Shown in pieces: positions 16,169-26,407 of a stretch of DNA of 64,000 nt. This stretch comes from an uncultured Clostridia bacterium (lineage in GTDB: Bacteria; Bacillota; Clostridia; Oscillospirales; Acutalibacteraceae): the NCBI GenBank assembly GCA_944384995.1, contig CALWVN010000002.1:62001-126000 (forward strand). The letters are read 5' to 3'. The notes below the pieces were generated by a model that ran no database searches, was not told the origin of the DNA, and saw nothing but the letters and a program-made list of their open reading frames with translations. Position 1 is the stretch's first letter. Each line of letters opens with the position of its first letter. Position numbers and translations under genes: made by a program.

Positions 16169-17623
16169 TTAGATGCCGTGTGTTTCGTAAAATGCGGGAA
16201 TGGCGCGCTTGCGTTCCATAAGTTCGGCAAAGCCCGCAATATATTCATAAGGATATTTGTAGTTAAATATGCGCGAAATATCCGCGCCGTGCGGCGCTTT
16301 CAGCTTGGTGACGGCGCCCGCGCCCGCGGCGAGCACCGTGTGGCACTCCTCCATCATAAAGACGTTGTAAAGGCACTCGTGTCCCGCGGTCGTGTAGCCC
16401 GTGTTTTCGAGATTCCCGAGCGTTTTTGACTGGCGGTACATATAATACGGGTGGAAGCCCGCATCCCCTAAAGCCGAAGCGGCGTAATACAGCATCTCGT
16501 CGGCGGCCTCGGCACTCGCTTTGTCAAATTGCGTGCCGTTTGCCGTCATGGTGGACGCCCGCTTGAGCGAGAGCGTATGCACCGTGATGTTTTCGGGCGC
16601 GAGCGCCACGGCGCGGTCTACGGAACGGCAAAAGGACGCGACGGACTCGTTCGGAAGTCCTGCGATGAGATCCATGTTGATGTCCGAAAAGTCCGCCTCC
16701 CGTGCCGCAAAAAACGCCTGCTCGGTCATTTCGGCGGTATGCTGTCTCCCGATGGTACGCAAGATCTCGTCATTGAAGGTTTGGGGATTGATGCTCACAC
16801 GCGTTACGCCGCCCGCCCGCAGTGCGCGAAATTTTTCGGGGGTAACGGTATCGGGACGTCCTGCCTCCACGGTATATTCGCGCAGGTGCGACAGGTCAAA
16901 CGCCTTTTGCACCGACGAAAGCAGGGCTTCCAGCTGTTCTGCGGAAAGCGTGGTCGGTGTGCCGCCGCCGAAGTATACGCTTTCAAGCCGCAGCCCGAGA
17001 TCCTTTGCGATCTGTCCGGTTTCTTCGATCTCCCGCGCAAGCAATCGTACATATTCCGGTACGAGCCGCCGTGCGGACGGGGTGCTGACCGCTTGCGAGA
17101 CGAACGAGCAGTAGCTGCACCTTGTGGGGCAGAAGGGGATGGAGATATACAAGCTGCACGACTCCGGGCGCGAAAGCGAGAGGACCGCCTGTTCGCGCGC
17201 GCCGACGGAAGATGCGAGCGCTGTTTTTTCAGGCGAGACAAGCAGCGTTTCGGTAAAATACCGTTTTGCACCATCCGTACCCCGTTCGCGTTCCAGCGTG
17301 AGAAAAAGCTTGGACGGGCGCACGCCGGTCAAAAGGCCCCATTTCGGCGTGTAGCCGGTGCGCGACTGCAAAACGCGGAACAACAGTGTTGCCATCGCGA
17401 GCTCGCCGTCATCCCCGCGCGCGGCGCTTTCCTCGAACACACCGTTTTTGTCTGTGAAACGCACGAAAACCTGCGTATCCGTTGCGGCCGTCGTTACCAC
17501 CGCCTGTTCGCCGCAGTCTGCGGTCTCGCCGTGCACGATGCGCAGCTTTTCGTTCGGGAAAAAGACGCGCAGCAGCTTTTCCGTTTCATATTGATAGGGG
17601 TGGTCGCGGATCTCAAGGATCAT
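16169..17623 (-). CDS. hemZ: Coproporphyrinogen dehydrogenase HemZ (radical SAM)
   Basis: This 484-residue radical SAM protein has the CxxxCxxC iron-sulfur motif in FCPTRCSYCSF (about residue 170). The glycine-rich YFGGGTPTTLSAEQL follows, with VEAGRPDTVTPEK and NPQTFND typical of the HemN/HemZ group. The extra N-terminal domain of about 160 residues distinguishes HemZ from HemW. It overlaps the upstream hydrolase gene by ATGA. Function in anaerobic haem synthesis is by family; no other haem genes are in view. Confidence 0.9.
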   Translation of the reverse strand: MILEIRDHPYQYETEKLLRVFFPNEKLRIVHGETADCGEQAVVTTAATDTQVFVRFTDKNGVFEESAARGDDGELAMATLLFRVLQSRTGYTPKWGLLTGVRPSKLFLTLERERGTDGAKRYFTETLLVSPEKTALASSVGAREQAVLSLSRPESCSLYISIPFCPTRCSYCSFVSQAVSTPSARRLVPEYVRLLAREIEETGQIAKDLGLRLESVYFGGGTPTTLSAEQLEALLSSVQKAFDLSHLREYTVEAGRPDTVTPEKFRALRAGGVTRVSINPQTFNDEILRTIGRQHTAEMTEQAFFAAREADFSDINMDLIAGLPNESVASFCRSVDRAVALAPENITVHTLSLKRASTMTANGTQFDKASAEAADEMLYYAASALGDAGFHPYYMYRQSKTLGNLENTGYTTAGHECLYNVFMMEECHTVLAAGAGAVTKLKAPHGADISRIFNYKYPYEYIAGFAELMERKRAIPAFYETHGI

Positions 17624-18258
17624 ACGCCCAACCTCCGCATATACCGATTGCGCCGCCGTTCGGCATCCAGCGTCGTAGCGCGGTTGTGCCCGGGATACAC
17701 CGTAAAATCGCCGTCAAGCCCGCGCAGCCGTAAAAGCGACGCAAGCAGTTCTTCGTAGGAGCCGCCCGGGAAATCCGTGCGCCCCGCCGTCAGGCAAAAC
17801 AGCGTGTCGCCGGTGAACAACAGGCGGTTTTCGTAATCTGCAAAGCATACGCCGCCTTTTGTGTGCCCGGGCGTATGCAGGACGCAAAGCCGGGTCCCGC
17901 CGAGCGCAATTTCATCGCCCTCTTCCAAAAGACGGTCGGGCGTTATGGGCATTTCCCGGATCTCCGCTGCTGCGGCAAGGCTTTTCTGCGGATCCCGCAG
18001 ACAGTCCGCGTCCAAGGCATGGATGCAGACCTGTGCGTTCGGGAATGCAGCTTTCAGCGTGGGCACGCCCAAAATGTGGTCGTAGTGCCCGTGCGTAAGC
18101 AGAATGTACCGCACATCCCGTGTCCCCAGCGCGTCCAGCAAGGCTTTCGGGCAGTCGCCCGCGTCAATGACCGCTGTCTGATTCGTTTCGTTGTCCGTCA
18201 AAATATAAGTGTTCGCCTGTACGGGGCCGAGCACCATACGTTCCACCGTAGCCGTCAT
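17620..18258 (-). CDS. MBL-fold metallohydrolase (glyoxalase II-like)
   Basis: This 212-residue protein has the zinc-binding [12 protein letters not shown] (about residue 53), [12 protein letters not shown] (about 130) and LFTGDTLF (about 152). It belongs to the small YcbL/glyoxalase II-like group. The substrate cannot be read from sequence. It overlaps both neighbours by 4 bp (dtd upstream, hemZ downstream), so the three are translationally coupled. Confidence 0.87.
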   Translation of the reverse strand: MTATVERMVLGPVQANTYILTDNETNQTAVIDAGDCPKALLDALGTRDVRYILLTHGHYDHILGVPTLKAAFPNAQVCIHALDADCLRDPQKSLAAAAEIREMPITPDRLLEEGDEIALGGTRLCVLHTPGHTKGGVCFADYENRLLFTGDTLFCLTAGRTDFPGGSYEELLASLLRLRGLDGDFTVYPGHNRATTLDAERRRNRYMRRLGV

Positions 18259-18719
18259 ACTGCGCTTCCTTTCCAGATCGCTGTGTCATAGAGTATCGTC
18301 ACAGGCCCGTCGTTTAAAAGCGTGACGTCCATGTGTGCGCCGAAAACGCCCTTTTCCACACGCTGTACACCGTTTTCCGAAAGGGCGGCGCAATACGCTT
18401 CGTACAGCGGGTTTGCCGTCTCAGGCGGCGCCGCGCCGATAAAGGAGGGGCGGTTGCCCTTTTTGACGTCCGCGCACAGCGTGAACTGGGAGACCGCAAG
18501 CACCGACCCGCCGATGTCTGTTACGGACAGGTTCATTTTATCCTGCGCGTCCGTAAAAATGCGCAGCGCCGCAGTCTTGCGCGCGAGCAGCTGTGCTTCC
18601 TTTTCGGTATCGCCGTGTTCCACACCGACGAGCACCAAAAGCCCCTGTCCGATCTCGCCGACGCACGCGCCTTCCACCTCGACGCGCGCCGAGCTTACCC
18701 GTTGAATGACCGCTTTCAT
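18255..18719 (-). CDS. dtd: D-aminoacyl-tRNA deacylase
   Basis: This 154-residue proofreading enzyme removes D-amino acids from tRNA. The family signatures [34 protein letters not shown] and the catalytic NDGPVT near residue 138 are all present. It follows relA by 5 bp, a pairing widely conserved in Firmicutes. Confidence 0.95.
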   Translation of the reverse strand: MKAVIQRVSSARVEVEGACVGEIGQGLLVLVGVEHGDTEKEAQLLARKTAALRIFTDAQDKMNLSVTDIGGSVLAVSQFTLCADVKKGNRPSFIGAAPPETANPLYEAYCAALSENGVQRVEKGVFGAHMDVTLLNDGPVTILYDTAIWKGSAV

Positions 18720-18724
18720 ATGCT

Positions 18725-20938
18725 TTACCTTTCCACGCTTAAAACGCCGTCCACCTTTTCAATGCGGGCGATCACGTTTTTCAGATGTTCCACGTTGCTG
18801 ACCGTAACGGTCATATAAATGGTGCTTCTGCCGTCTTTTGCATCGCGCGAAAAAATCTCATTGATGTTCACGCGCATGTTCGCAAGCTGCATGGAAACGT
18901 CCGCCATCAGGCCGATGCGCGAAAGCGCCGTGATTTGCAGCGACGCCTGAAATTCCTTTTTGACGTCCCGATTCCATGTCACCCGGACCCAACGCTCGGG
19001 CTCGGGACTTGCGGCAATGTCGTGCGGGACATTGGGACAGTCGCGCTTGTGGACGGAAATGCCGTGCCCGCGCGTGATAAAGCCGATGATGTCGTCGCCG
19101 GGCAGCGGATTGCAGCAGCGCGAAAATTTGATGAGCACGTTGTCCACGCCCTCCACGGTCACGCCGTCTTTGCTGCTGCGTTTCGGCTCGCGCACGGCGG
19201 ATGACGGCGCTTGCTCCTCGTGCGGGCGGTAGTTTTTGTTGTATTCCTCCTTGATATAGGGCATCAGCCGCTGCACGGAAACGCCGCCGAAGCCGATCGC
19301 GGCATAAAAATCATCCAAATTGTCGAACCGCTGGCGCGCCGCAAGATTATGGATGAATTTTTCGTAATCCTCGTCGGAAAGGCGGATAAAGTTGCGGCGG
19401 AACTCACGCTCGATCTCGGCTTTGCCCTCGGCGATGTTCTCGTCGCGCTTCTCGTTTTTGAACCACGAACGGATCTTGTTGCGCGCAGAGCTGGTTTTGA
19501 CGATGTTCAGCCAGTCGCGCGAGGGCCCTTTGCCCGGCTGGGAGGAGGTGAGTACCTCCACGATCTCGCCGGTCTTGACCTGATAGTCAATGGGGACGAT
19601 GCGCCCGTCCACCTTCGCGCCGACCATCTTGTTGCCGACGGCGGTGTGGATGGCATAGGCAAAGTCGATCGCCGTTGCGCCGCTGGGCAGGGTGATGACG
19701 TCGCCGCGCGGGGTGAAAACGAACACATCCTCGGGCACAAGGTCGCTTTTGATGGCGCGCACGATCTCCTGCACGTCGCCGGATTCCTTCTGATCCTCCA
19801 GCATCTGGCGGATCCATGCAAGCCGCTGATCAAGGCTGGTTTTGCCGCCCTTCATCCCCAGCTTGTATTTCCAGTGCGCTGCGATACCGTATTCGGCGGT
19901 GCGGTGCATTTCCCAGGTGCGGATCTGCACTTCGAACGGCACGCCGTCTTTGCCGAGCACGGTCGTGTGCAGGGACTGGTACATATTCGGCTTGGGGTTC
20001 GCGATATAGTCCTTGAACCGTCCGGGCATGGGGCGGAACATGTCGTGGATAACGCCCAAACAGTTGTAGCAGTCGATGACCGTATCTACGATGATGCGGA
20101 TGGCAAAGATGTCATAGATCTGGTCGAAGTTTTTGTTCTGCATATACATTTTGCGGTATATGCCGTGCACGCTTTTTACGCGCCCGTCGATCGTCGGGTC
20201 ATGGACGACCGAGGCAATGCGTTCGCGCACCTTTTCCTTTGTTTCCTCCAAAAAACCGAGCCGCTCGCGGCGCAGCGCGTCAAGCGATTTTTCAATATCG
20301 GCATAGGCGATGGGATCGAGGAAGCGGATCGCCAGATCCTCAAGCTCCTCCTTGGCAGGGCGGATACCGAGCCGGTGCGCAATGGGCGCATAGATCTCAA
20401 GCGTCTCGAGTGCGATGTCGCGGCGCTTCTGCGGCGCCATAAAATCGAGCGTGCGCATATTGTGCAGACGGTCCGCGAGCTTGATGATGATAACGCGGAT
20501 GTCCTTATACATCGCCAGCAGCATTTTGCGGATATTCTCCGCCTGAAATTCCTCCTTGGTGGCAAGCGGCACCTTGCCGAGCTTGGTCACGCCGTCCACG
20601 AGCTCGGCGACCTCATCGCCGAACTGTGCGCGAAGCTGCTCAAGCGTGACGTCCGTATCCTCTACCGTGTCGTGCAGCAGCGCCGCCTCAATGGAGGGCG
20701 CGTCCATACCGAAGTCCACAAGGATGTTCGCCACAGCGATCGGATGAATGATATACGGCTGCCCGGAAAAGCGCAGCTGCGCGCTGTGCATCTCTTCGGC
20801 GAGCGCGTATGCTTTGTCGATCTCGGCGATCTCTTCCGCTGAAAACGATGTGTCATCCCGCAGGCGGTCCCGCAGCAGTGCATACTGCTCGCGCGGGGTC
20901 AGCTCTTTTTCATTTTCGTTCCGTTTTTGTTCCGCCAT
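18725..20938 (-). CDS. relA: Bifunctional (p)ppGpp synthetase/hydrolase RelA/SpoT
   Basis: This 737-residue stringent-response enzyme has an N-terminal HD hydrolase ([14 protein letters not shown] near 86 and [12 protein letters not shown]). The synthetase region follows ([13 protein letters not shown] near 345), then a TGS domain ([28 protein letters not shown]), a CC/zinc-finger-like region ([20 protein letters not shown]) and a C-terminal ACT domain. Length is normal. Both active sites look intact, suggesting a bifunctional Rel. It lies 4 bp after recJ. Confidence 0.96.
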   Translation of the reverse strand: MAEQKRNENEKELTPREQYALLRDRLRDDTSFSAEEIAEIDKAYALAEEMHSAQLRFSGQPYIIHPIAVANILVDFGMDAPSIEAALLHDTVEDTDVTLEQLRAQFGDEVAELVDGVTKLGKVPLATKEEFQAENIRKMLLAMYKDIRVIIIKLADRLHNMRTLDFMAPQKRRDIALETLEIYAPIAHRLGIRPAKEELEDLAIRFLDPIAYADIEKSLDALRRERLGFLEETKEKVRERIASVVHDPTIDGRVKSVHGIYRKMYMQNKNFDQIYDIFAIRIIVDTVIDCYNCLGVIHDMFRPMPGRFKDYIANPKPNMYQSLHTTVLGKDGVPFEVQIRTWEMHRTAEYGIAAHWKYKLGMKGGKTSLDQRLAWIRQMLEDQKESGDVQEIVRAIKSDLVPEDVFVFTPRGDVITLPSGATAIDFAYAIHTAVGNKMVGAKVDGRIVPIDYQVKTGEIVEVLTSSQPGKGPSRDWLNIVKTSSARNKIRSWFKNEKRDENIAEGKAEIEREFRRNFIRLSDEDYEKFIHNLAARQRFDNLDDFYAAIGFGGVSVQRLMPYIKEEYNKNYRPHEEQAPSSAVREPKRSSKDGVTVEGVDNVLIKFSRCCNPLPGDDIIGFITRGHGISVHKRDCPNVPHDIAASPEPERWVRVTWNRDVKKEFQASLQITALSRIGLMADVSMQLANMRVNINEIFSRDAKDGRSTIYMTVTVSNVEHLKNVIARIEKVDGVLSVER

Positions 20939-20942
20939 GCTT

Positions 20943-22967
20943 TCACGCTCCTTCTCCGCTTAAGGCTTTTAGTATTTCCGAGGCGGCAAGATCCGCCTTG
21001 GCATGCACACAGGTGTAAGCTTCGCCTTGCTTTTCGAAAAGCTTCAATTCGCACAGCACGTCAAAGGCAACGCGCACGCGCGCCGCAAAGCGTTCCGGGC
21101 AGCCGCTGCGCTTGCAGAACACCTCGACGTCAAACGTCCAGGGGCTGTGGTCGCGCACGAATTGGTAGACGTCCAATAAAAATTCCCTTGACGGCTTCAA
21201 ATAAGCGCGCTCCTGATCGGTCATACGGTCACCGAAGCGGTAGCGCTCGTAAAGCCGCAGGCTTTTTAAGTAGTTTTCCTCATCCGGCTGCGAAAACCGC
21301 AGGTCGCGGATGCGCACCGCCGCGCTCGTTTCGCCGCGAAAGGTGTTGCGCTCCACCTGCACGGCAAGGTCCACCGTGTCGCCGAGGCGGTAGGGGAATT
21401 CGTGCAGCGTGACCGAAAACAGCATGGCTTGAAGCTGTGTGTGCCCTTTTTCAAACGATAGACGCAGGTGCTTTCCTTCTCCGACGGGCTTCGCCGCAGT
21501 AAGCGTCATACCGTACAATCCGAACAGTGGCGCAGGATTGCCGCTGCCGCAGGGTTCGAGCGCCTCCAGTGCGTCTAAAAGCGGCAGCCCGATGTAAGCC
21601 GGGTTGAGCTTGCAGTCGAGCGTGAGCGACGGAAACGGCAGATGTGTGGATTTTGCATATTCGTCTAAAGCCGCGCGCAGGGCGGGTATGTCCTCGGCGC
21701 GTATGCCTATCCCGGCGGCGCCGGGATGCCCGCCGAAATGCGTGAGTAAGTGGCGCGCACTGTCCAGAGCGTCATAGATCGAAAACCCTTCGATGCTGCG
21801 GCACGAGCCTTTGCCCGTTTTGCCGTCTAAGGAAATGACGACGGCGGGCTTGCCGTAGCGTGTGACGAGCCGCGCAGCGACAATGCCCACCACGCCGGGG
21901 TGCCAGCCCTCGCCGGCGACGACGAGCACGCTTGCGTATTGGATGCTCGGATCCGCCTCGATCTGCTCGATCGCCTCGGCGCAAACTTTTGACTCCACCG
22001 CTTGGCGTTCGCGGTTGCACGCATCGATCCGCTGTGCGAGCGCGTCCGCTTCTGCGGCATCATCACAAAGCAGCAGCTGCAGTGCGGGCTCGGCGGAACC
22101 CATGCGTCCGGCGGCGTTGATGCGTGGCGCGAGGGTGTATACGACAGAAGAGGCGTGCATGTACCTCCCCGCACAGCCTGCCGCCGCCATTAACGCGGCA
22201 AGCCCGATGCGCGGCGCACGGTTGAGCTTTCCGAGCCCTGCGCACACGAGCGCGCGGTTCTCCCCGCGCAGCGGGACAACATCCGCAAGGGTGCCGAGTG
22301 CGATCAGATCGGCGTAGCGCTCCAGCACGCTTTCCGGATCGCCCTCAATGGCGGCGGCAAGCTTAAAGGCAACACCTACGCCCGCGTTATCCTTGAATTC
22401 CGAGGGGCAGTCCGCGCGGTGCGGATCTACCACGGCAACGGCGTCGGGCAGCACTTCGCCCGGACGGTGGTGATCGGTGACGACCAGGTCTACCCCGAGC
22501 GCTTTCGCGCGCGCCGCTGCGTCAAGTGCGGCAATGCCGTTGTCTACCGTTACGATCAGCTGCACACCGCTATCGAAAAGCCGCTCGACCGCCTCGGGGG
22601 AGAGCCCGTAGCCGTCGCGCATGCGATCGGGCAGGATGCAGACCACGTTCGCACCGCGCTCGCGCAGATACAGGTACAAAAGCGCCGCAGCGGTCACGCC
22701 GTCCGCATCATAGTCGCCGAACACCGCGATCTTTTCGAAGCGCTCAAGCGCCTGTTCCACGCGTTCTGCGGCGGCTTCCATATCGATCAGCTCAAACGGG
22801 TCGGAAAGCGTCGCGTCCGGGTGCAGAAAGTCATAGATCTGCTCGTCGTCCGAAAAACCGCGCGAATAAAGCAGCAGCGACAAAAACGGGTCGATCTCGC
22901 AGCTTTCTGCAAGCATCGCCGCCGCTTCCTTATCGCTTTGCGCGAGCTTCCACAGCTTTCGGCCCAT
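20943..22967 (-). CDS. recJ: Single-stranded-DNA-specific exonuclease RecJ
   Basis: This 674-residue 5'-3' single-strand exonuclease acts in recombination and mismatch repair. The DHH-family motifs are FGDYDADGVTAAALL near residue 80, the VTDHHRPGE motif near 157, and GGHPGAAGI in the DHHA1 domain near 415. The OB-like C-terminal region follows. It heads the long minus-strand operon behind a good sigma-A promoter. Confidence 0.95.
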   Translation of the reverse strand: MGRKLWKLAQSDKEAAAMLAESCEIDPFLSLLLYSRGFSDDEQIYDFLHPDATLSDPFELIDMEAAAERVEQALERFEKIAVFGDYDADGVTAAALLYLYLRERGANVVCILPDRMRDGYGLSPEAVERLFDSGVQLIVTVDNGIAALDAAARAKALGVDLVVTDHHRPGEVLPDAVAVVDPHRADCPSEFKDNAGVGVAFKLAAAIEGDPESVLERYADLIALGTLADVVPLRGENRALVCAGLGKLNRAPRIGLAALMAAAGCAGRYMHASSVVYTLAPRINAAGRMGSAEPALQLLLCDDAAEADALAQRIDACNRERQAVESKVCAEAIEQIEADPSIQYASVLVVAGEGWHPGVVGIVAARLVTRYGKPAVVISLDGKTGKGSCRSIEGFSIYDALDSARHLLTHFGGHPGAAGIGIRAEDIPALRAALDEYAKSTHLPFPSLTLDCKLNPAYIGLPLLDALEALEPCGSGNPAPLFGLYGMTLTAAKPVGEGKHLRLSFEKGHTQLQAMLFSVTLHEFPYRLGDTVDLAVQVERNTFRGETSAAVRIRDLRFSQPDEENYLKSLRLYERYRFGDRMTDQERAYLKPSREFLLDVYQFVRDHSPWTFDVEVFCKRSGCPERFAARVRVAFDVLCELKLFEKQGEAYTCVHAKADLAASEILKALSGEGA

Positions 22968-23010
22968 GCGTACACTCCTTTCCGAATCCTTTTGAAATTC
23001 TAATTGATAT

Positions 23011-23039
23011 AGTTTACCATTTTTTTATGACGCTTTCAA
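23011..23039 (-). promoter_or_regulatory. Promoter of the recJ-relA operon
   Basis: On the minus strand TTGAAA (23034-23039) and TAAACT (23011-23016) are separated by 17 bp, 44 bp before the recJ start. Confidence 0.6.
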
Positions 23040-23091
23040 CCGGAAAACACGGATTTTCAGGACTTTTGCCGCTTTTCTTTCCAGCGATTTG

Positions 23092-23120
23092 TTGACAACC
23101 GCGCAAGAAAAGAGTAAACT
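23092..23120 (+). promoter_or_regulatory. Promoter of the sugar-nucleotide dehydratase gene
   Basis: TTGACA (23092-23097), a 17-bp spacer and TAAACT (23115-23120) lie about 100 bp before the TTG start. It diverges from the recJ promoter. Confidence 0.6.
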
Positions 23121-23218
23121 TAATAGAAACTATATTTTCAACACTGCCGTACGAAACTGTCAAAATCGTTTGCGGCGGCAAAACGGTCGTCTAAAATTGA
23201 AAAGCAGGGGGAAACGTT

Positions 23219-25159
23219 TTGGCTGCAAAATCTGCCTTGAAGCCGAAAAAAAGGGTAGGAAAAAAATTGGTTGCACAGTTGGCGCTGGATTTTCTGTGTG
23301 CCAACCTGTTGTATTTTCTGATGGTGTTCCTGCACTGGAATTTCCGTATGGACGCCGAGATGCTGCAGCGGCTTTGCCTGCGCATCCCGTATGTCACACT
23401 CTTTTATATCGGCTTTAATTTTGTGTTCCGCACTTACAGCACGCTTTGGAAATACGCAGGGCTTTACGATATGGTGCGCTTCGGGCTTTCCGGGATTTGT
23501 GCAACGGGATGCGTATTTACCTGCGATTATATCGGCATGAAGATTTGCCAAGCGCTCATAGAGATCGACCGGCTGCCGTCCGGAACACTGTATTTTAATG
23601 TCCTGCCGTTTTCGGTGTACATGGATGTTGCTATCTTTTTCGTTGCCTTCGGGCTTATCGCCCGCATGACGTATCGGCTGTTCCATATGTTTTCGACGGA
23701 AAGCCGCCGCTATCAAAACAAAAAGGACAAAAACGCCAAGTCCGCCGAGAAGAAGATCCTGGTCGTCGGTGCGGGGCACGTCGGCAGCGCGCTGATCTCG
23801 GAACTGCAAATGACAGGCTACCGCCTGGGCTTCCCTGTGGCGATTCTGGACGATGATCCGAAAAAGATCGGGCAGTCCATTCTGCGCACGCCGGTCGTCG
23901 GTAACTGCGACTGCGTGGAAGCGGCGGTCAAAAAATATCATATCGACCAGATCTATTTCTGCATCACGGAAATCGACGACACGCGCAAGCGTGAGCTTTT
24001 GGAAAAGATGGTGGAGACGGGCTGTATCGTCAAAATGGCGGCGGATCACACCGAAGTCGGTACGGGCAAGAAGTCGGCGCTCAAAGAAGCGCGGCAGGTG
24101 GACATCCTCGACCTGCTTTCCCGGCCTCCCATCGAGCTGAACCACGACGTCTGCCGCTATCTGACGGACGAGGTCGTGCTCGTGACGGGCGGCGGCGGGT
24201 CCATCGGCTCGGAGCTTTGCCGCCAGATCGCGCGCTACAACCCGAGCAAGATCGTCATTTTTGACATTTACGAAAACAACGCCTATTCTTTGAAGAATTC
24301 TTTAGACCTGCAATATTTCGGTACGCCGCAGATCGAGATCCGCATCGGCTCGGTGCGTGAGGAGCAGCGGCTGCGCGAGGTGTTTGAGGAGTTCCACCCC
24401 TCGAGCGTGTTCCACGCCGCGGCGCACAAGCATGTGCCGCTTATGGAGGACAGCCCCTTTGAGGCGATCAAGAACAATATCCTCGGCACTTACAATACCG
24501 CAAAGGTCGCCGACGAATTCGGCGTTCGTAATTTTGTGTTGCTTTCCACCGACAAGGCGGTCAATCCCACCAATGTCATGGGCGCGACCAAGCGCTGCTG
24601 CGAGCTGGTGGTGCAGCACTTCTCCAAAATTTCCAAGACCAAGTTTGCCGCTGTGCGTTTCGGCAATGTGCTCGGCTCGAACGGCAGTGTGATCCCGCTG
24701 TTTAAAGAACAGCTTGAGCACGGCGGGCCGCTGACGGTCACGCACCCCGACATCACGCGATATTTTATGACCATCCCCGAAGCCGCGCAGCTTGTTGTGC
24801 AGGCGGGCGGTCTTGCAAAAGGCGGCGAGATCTTCGTGCTCGATATGGGCGAGCCCGTCAAGATCGTCTCGCTCGCCGAAAAGCTCATCAAGCTTTCGGG
24901 CTACGAGCCGTATGTGGATATCGACATTCAGTTCACGGGGCTTCGCCCGGGGGAGAAGCTGTATGAAGAACTGATATTGCCGTCGGAGCGCGAGGGCATG
25001 TACAAAACGGAAAACGACAAGATCTTTGTCACCGCGCCGTACGACTTCGACGAAGACAGCTTAATGCAGCATATTAAGCAGATCCGCGACCTGTTACCGG
25101 AGGATTCCCGCAAGTTCTTAAAAGAGCTTGTTCCGAATTATAAATACGACAAGGCGTAA
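23219..25159 (+). CDS. Membrane-bound nucleoside-diphosphate-sugar 4,6-dehydratase/epimerase (CapD/FlaA1/PglF-like)
   Basis: This 646-residue protein has four N-terminal transmembrane helices (about residues 15-165), a first Rossmann segment (ILVVGAGHVGSALI, about 180) and a second catalytic NAD-binding domain beginning VTGGGGSIGSELC near 322. LLSTDKAVNPTNVMGATKR near 443 is the active-site signature of large UDP-GlcNAc 4,6-dehydratases. These supply sugars for surface glycans or glycosylation. Start is TTG at 23219 with AGGGGGA upstream. No glycosyltransferases neighbour it, so the pathway is not visible here. Confidence 0.9.
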   Translation: MAAKSALKPKKRVGKKLVAQLALDFLCANLLYFLMVFLHWNFRMDAEMLQRLCLRIPYVTLFYIGFNFVFRTYSTLWKYAGLYDMVRFGLSGICATGCVFTCDYIGMKICQALIEIDRLPSGTLYFNVLPFSVYMDVAIFFVAFGLIARMTYRLFHMFSTESRRYQNKKDKNAKSAEKKILVVGAGHVGSALISELQMTGYRLGFPVAILDDDPKKIGQSILRTPVVGNCDCVEAAVKKYHIDQIYFCITEIDDTRKRELLEKMVETGCIVKMAADHTEVGTGKKSALKEARQVDILDLLSRPPIELNHDVCRYLTDEVVLVTGGGGSIGSELCRQIARYNPSKIVIFDIYENNAYSLKNSLDLQYFGTPQIEIRIGSVREEQRLREVFEEFHPSSVFHAAAHKHVPLMEDSPFEAIKNNILGTYNTAKVADEFGVRNFVLLSTDKAVNPTNVMGATKRCCELVVQHFSKISKTKFAAVRFGNVLGSNGSVIPLFKEQLEHGGPLTVTHPDITRYFMTIPEAAQLVVQAGGLAKGGEIFVLDMGEPVKIVSLAEKLIKLSGYEPYVDIDIQFTGLRPGEKLYEELILPSEREGMYKTENDKIFVTAPYDFDEDSLMQHIKQIRDLLPEDSRKFLKELVPNYKYDKA

Positions 25160-25189
25160 CGCCCTGTTAAAAACTTGGAGATGTTTTTC

Positions 25190-26257
25190 ATGGAAATCAA
25201 AATCGAACGTACCAAAACGCCGAAAAAAAAGCCCGATGAAAACGCGCTCGGCTTCGGCAATTACTATACCGATCATATGTTCATTATGAACTATGACGAG
25301 GGCGAGGGCTGGCATGACCCGCGCATCGTGCCGTATGCGCCGTTCGAACTTGATCCCGCTGCAATGGTGCTGCACTATGCGCAGGAGGTTTTTGAGGGCT
25401 TAAAGGCATACCGCAGCCCGAACGGCGAGATCCTGCTGTTCCGCCCCGATAAGAACATGGAGCGGCTGAATCGCTCGAACGACCGCCTGTGCATCCCGAA
25501 GATCGACGAAGCGTTTGCGGTGGAAGCGATCAAGACGCTTGTGCGTGTGGACGAAGACTGGATCCCTCACGCCGAGGGCACCTCGCTTTATATCCGCCCG
25601 TTTATTTTCGCCACAGACGCGCACGTCGGTGTGCACCCGGCGCACCACCTGATCTTTTCGATCATCCTTTCCCCCGTCGGCGCCTATTACCCTGAAGGGC
25701 TCAATCCCGTGAAGATCTATGTGGAAGATCAGTTTGTGCGCGCGGTCAAGGGCGGCGTCGGCTTTACAAAGACCGGCGGCAACTATGCCACCTCCTTAAA
25801 AGCGCAGGATATCGCTGAAAAGCTCGGCTATACACAGGTGCTTTGGCTCGACGGTGTGGAGCGTAAATACGTGGAGGAAGTCGGCACAATGAACGTGTTT
25901 TTCGTGCTCGACGGCGAGGTCGTCACGCCTTCTCTGGAGACGGGCAGTATCTTGAGTGGTATCACACGCATGTCGTGCGTGGACATTTTAAAGGATTGGG
26001 GCTGCAATGTCTCCGAACGCCGTATTTCCGTGGATGAGCTCGTCAAGGCCTATGACGAGGGCAGGCTGCTCGAAGCGTTTGGCAGCGGTACGGCGGCGGT
26101 CATTTCGCCGATCGGCGAGCTGCGCGTCGGCGACAAGATCATGGAGATCAATCACGGCGAGATCGGCGACCTTTCCCAGAAGCTGTATGACGAGCTGACG
26201 GGCATCCAGTGGGGCAAACGGCCCGACAAATTCGGCTGGACGGTCAAGGTCGACTGA
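25190..26257 (+). CDS. ilvE: Branched-chain amino acid aminotransferase
   Basis: This 355-residue pyridoxal-phosphate enzyme interconverts branched-chain amino acids and their 2-oxoacids. The cofactor lysine lies in FTKTGGNYATSL, and EEVGTMNVFFV and the late SGTAAVISPIG phosphate-binding segments fit the fold-type IV family. ATG at 25190 is chosen because GGAG lies 9 bp upstream; an in-frame TTG at 25175 overlaps that site. It lies 30 bp after the dehydratase gene and ends in its own terminator. Confidence 0.94.
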   Translation: MEIKIERTKTPKKKPDENALGFGNYYTDHMFIMNYDEGEGWHDPRIVPYAPFELDPAAMVLHYAQEVFEGLKAYRSPNGEILLFRPDKNMERLNRSNDRLCIPKIDEAFAVEAIKTLVRVDEDWIPHAEGTSLYIRPFIFATDAHVGVHPAHHLIFSIILSPVGAYYPEGLNPVKIYVEDQFVRAVKGGVGFTKTGGNYATSLKAQDIAEKLGYTQVLWLDGVERKYVEEVGTMNVFFVLDGEVVTPSLETGSILSGITRMSCVDILKDWGCNVSERRISVDELVKAYDEGRLLEAFGSGTAAVISPIGELRVGDKIMEINHGEIGDLSQKLYDELTGIQWGKRPDKFGWTVKVD

Positions 26258-26295
26258 TTCCGCGTCATGGTATCGCGATTTCGTCCATTCTTTCC

Positions 26296-26323
26296 AAAGG
26301 CAGGCGCTATGCCTGCCTTTTTT
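26296..26323 (+). terminator. Intrinsic terminator after ilvE
   Basis: Arms AAAGGCAGGC and GCCTGCCTTT enclose GCTAT and lead into TTTTTT. Confidence 0.9.
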
Positions 26324-26333
26324 GTGTGATATG

Positions 26334-26362
26334 TTGCAATTTCTGTGGGAATATGATAGAAT
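26334..26362 (+). promoter_or_regulatory. Promoter of the serine hydrolase gene
   Basis: TTGCAA (26334-26339), a 17-bp spacer and TAGAAT (26357-26362), 45 bp before the start codon. Confidence 0.55.
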
Positions 26363-26407
26363 ATACCATCAATTCCGACAAAGGAAAAAGAAAGGGCGCA
26401 CAACCAT

